Below, piece by piece: positions 23,150-23,941 of a DNA stretch of 23,941 bases (positions are counted from its first letter, which is position 1; the number at the start of each line of letters is the position of its first letter). The stretch is taken from the NCBI GenBank assembly GCA_049644285.1, contig JBARRP010000040.1, positions 1 to 23,941 on the forward strand. Reading direction: 5' to 3'. Source of the stretch: CAVRXT01 sp049644285 (lineage in GTDB: Bacteria > Acidobacteriota > Terriglobia > Acidiferrales > UBA7541). The translations under genes were made by a program, and so were the position numbers. The notes beneath the pieces were generated by a model. The model was not told where the DNA came from, searched no databases, and saw only the letters and a program-made list of their open reading frames with translations.

Positions 23150-23941
23150 TTGCGGACCTCTGGGAAAACCCAATGCTAGGTGAAGCAACTCGGCTTCCAA
23201 AGGCCGAGGGCTGGTAAACACCTTAGTTGCAATCTCCTAAGGGGCGTCGAAAGGTAACTCCTACGTCTTCTGAGGAAAAGCCTTGGCCAAGTGTTGCAAG
23301 ATTCTTCTCCGCGGAGCATTTGGGGCCTCTTCGCGTCACCCGGTTTGGCGAAAGGAAGGATGGCACTGATAGGCTGGACCCGGTCGCGGGCCGCGTAGGA
23401 CGAATGCCTGTAGGGGCGCTCTTCTTTTCGACAGTCAAAGCCCGCGCGCTGATCAGAGCAAACGAGATCGTCCGTGGGAAAGCAACAGTCTCCCTTGAGG
23501 CGAAGAAGTGCGTCTGTAACTAACTGAGAGAGAAGGAAGATTTGGTTTTCCACGCGTTGTACGATTTGCGAACCGTTCGATTCGAGTTTCCTAGTCTTGC
23601 CGGCAGCAGAACTTATCTTCATTTTCCCCAGAAATGCCAATCTGAAGGCAGCAGTAGAGGTACGATGATGCAAAGGAGTGCGGCAACCGGTTCATGAACC
23701 GCCTAGCAGATATACCAAAAGACGCTGCCGGGCGAAAGCACAGCTCAATGGCCATCTGGCCACTACCACGCAAAGAAGGCGCAGCACGGTTGCACTAAGG
23801 TCCTGGGAGTACCAAACTTAACCTGAATCCGGCGTGAGGAGGACGCTTAGAACTGCGCCAAACGTTGTTCCACAGCGGGCAAAACGGCTATTTTGCCGTT
23901 TACATCCAAACCTCACTAAAAGTGTGGTTTGGATGTAATGC
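23150..23941. other. 792 bp with no confident gene
   Basis: Two opposing open frames overlap here (plus 23227-23523, 98 codons; minus 23176-23673, 165 codons). Neither has a recognisable domain, a clear ribosome site or a protein-like composition that would decide between them. The right end carries an inverted repeat, listed separately. Confidence 0.4.
23900..23938. repeat. 13-bp perfect inverted repeat at window edge
   Basis: TTACATCCAAACC (23900-23912) pairs with GGTTTGGATGTAA (23926-23938). Inside, CACT/AGTG adds 4 bp after a T-T mismatch, leaving an AAA loop. Immediately upstream (about 23878-23900) a second, shorter hairpin can form (GGCAAAA/TTTTGCC or AACGGC/GCCGTT). It could be a terminator, a terminal inverted repeat of a mobile element or an operator; the window ends before this can be judged. 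Confidence 0.6.

Noticed and set aside
23900..23938. CRISPR repeat suspected from the palindromic sequence
   Set aside because: Only a single inverted repeat is present, with no regularly spaced copies or spacers.

Overview
The window looks like part of a chromosome from an Acidobacteriota bacterium (Terriglobia/Koribacter-like). This is inferred from the moderately high GC content, the exosortase/PEP-CTERM exopolysaccharide locus, an Acidobacteria-style Flp pilin and a fused membrane/spermidine-synthase-like/TPR protein. No rRNA, tRNA, CRISPR array or intact insertion sequence is visible, and the species cannot be named from sequence alone.

Left part (1-9376) is loosely packed and partly decayed. 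It holds a start-less PEP-CTERM gene remnant (502-789, -), a Flp-type pilin with an unusual tail (806-1090, -), a 69-residue minimal PEP-CTERM protein (1578-1787, +), a four-helix membrane protein, a coiled-coil/zinc-ribbon protein, a VOC (PhnB-like) protein with a strong downstream hairpin, and a 585-residue secreted protein with a good terminator. These are followed by the C-terminal stump of a di-haem oxidoreductase (DUF1111) and two adjacent hypothetical genes. The first (6502-7912) is broken at a run of seven T. The second (7998-8909) probably has a frameshift near its 3' end.

Centre (8993-12824): one 1048-codon gene encodes a polytopic membrane domain, a spermidine-synthase-like Rossmann domain and a TPR tail. 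Related direct repeats of about 118 bp (9077-9194 and 12704-12820) lie on either side of it.

Right part (12825-23149) is a compact exopolysaccharide/exosortase locus. Seven minus-strand genes, spaced at most 34 nt apart, run in transcription order: Fis-type AAA+ regulator, Wza-like export protein, outer-membrane beta-barrel, Wzz/GumC-like chain-length protein, ExeA-like ATPase, BY-type tyrosine autokinase, and initiating sugar transferase. Divergent from them are the exosortase and an overlapping EpsI gene, followed by a convergent small gene whose product ends in a PEP-CTERM-like tail with SEP in place of PEP. Together they would make and export a polysaccharide (initiating transferase, chain-length control by Wzz and kinase, export through the Wza-like protein) and process PEP-CTERM proteins at the inner membrane (exosortase/EpsI). 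The sorting substrates encoded in this window lie 3' of EpsI and at the far left end.

The most unusual points are the regulator at the head of the operon, which lacks the sigma-54-contacting GAFTGA loop; the minimal PEP-CTERM protein; the T7 frameshift in a protein with what looks like a degenerate P-loop; the repeats around the fused membrane enzyme; and a strong inverted repeat at the right edge of the window.
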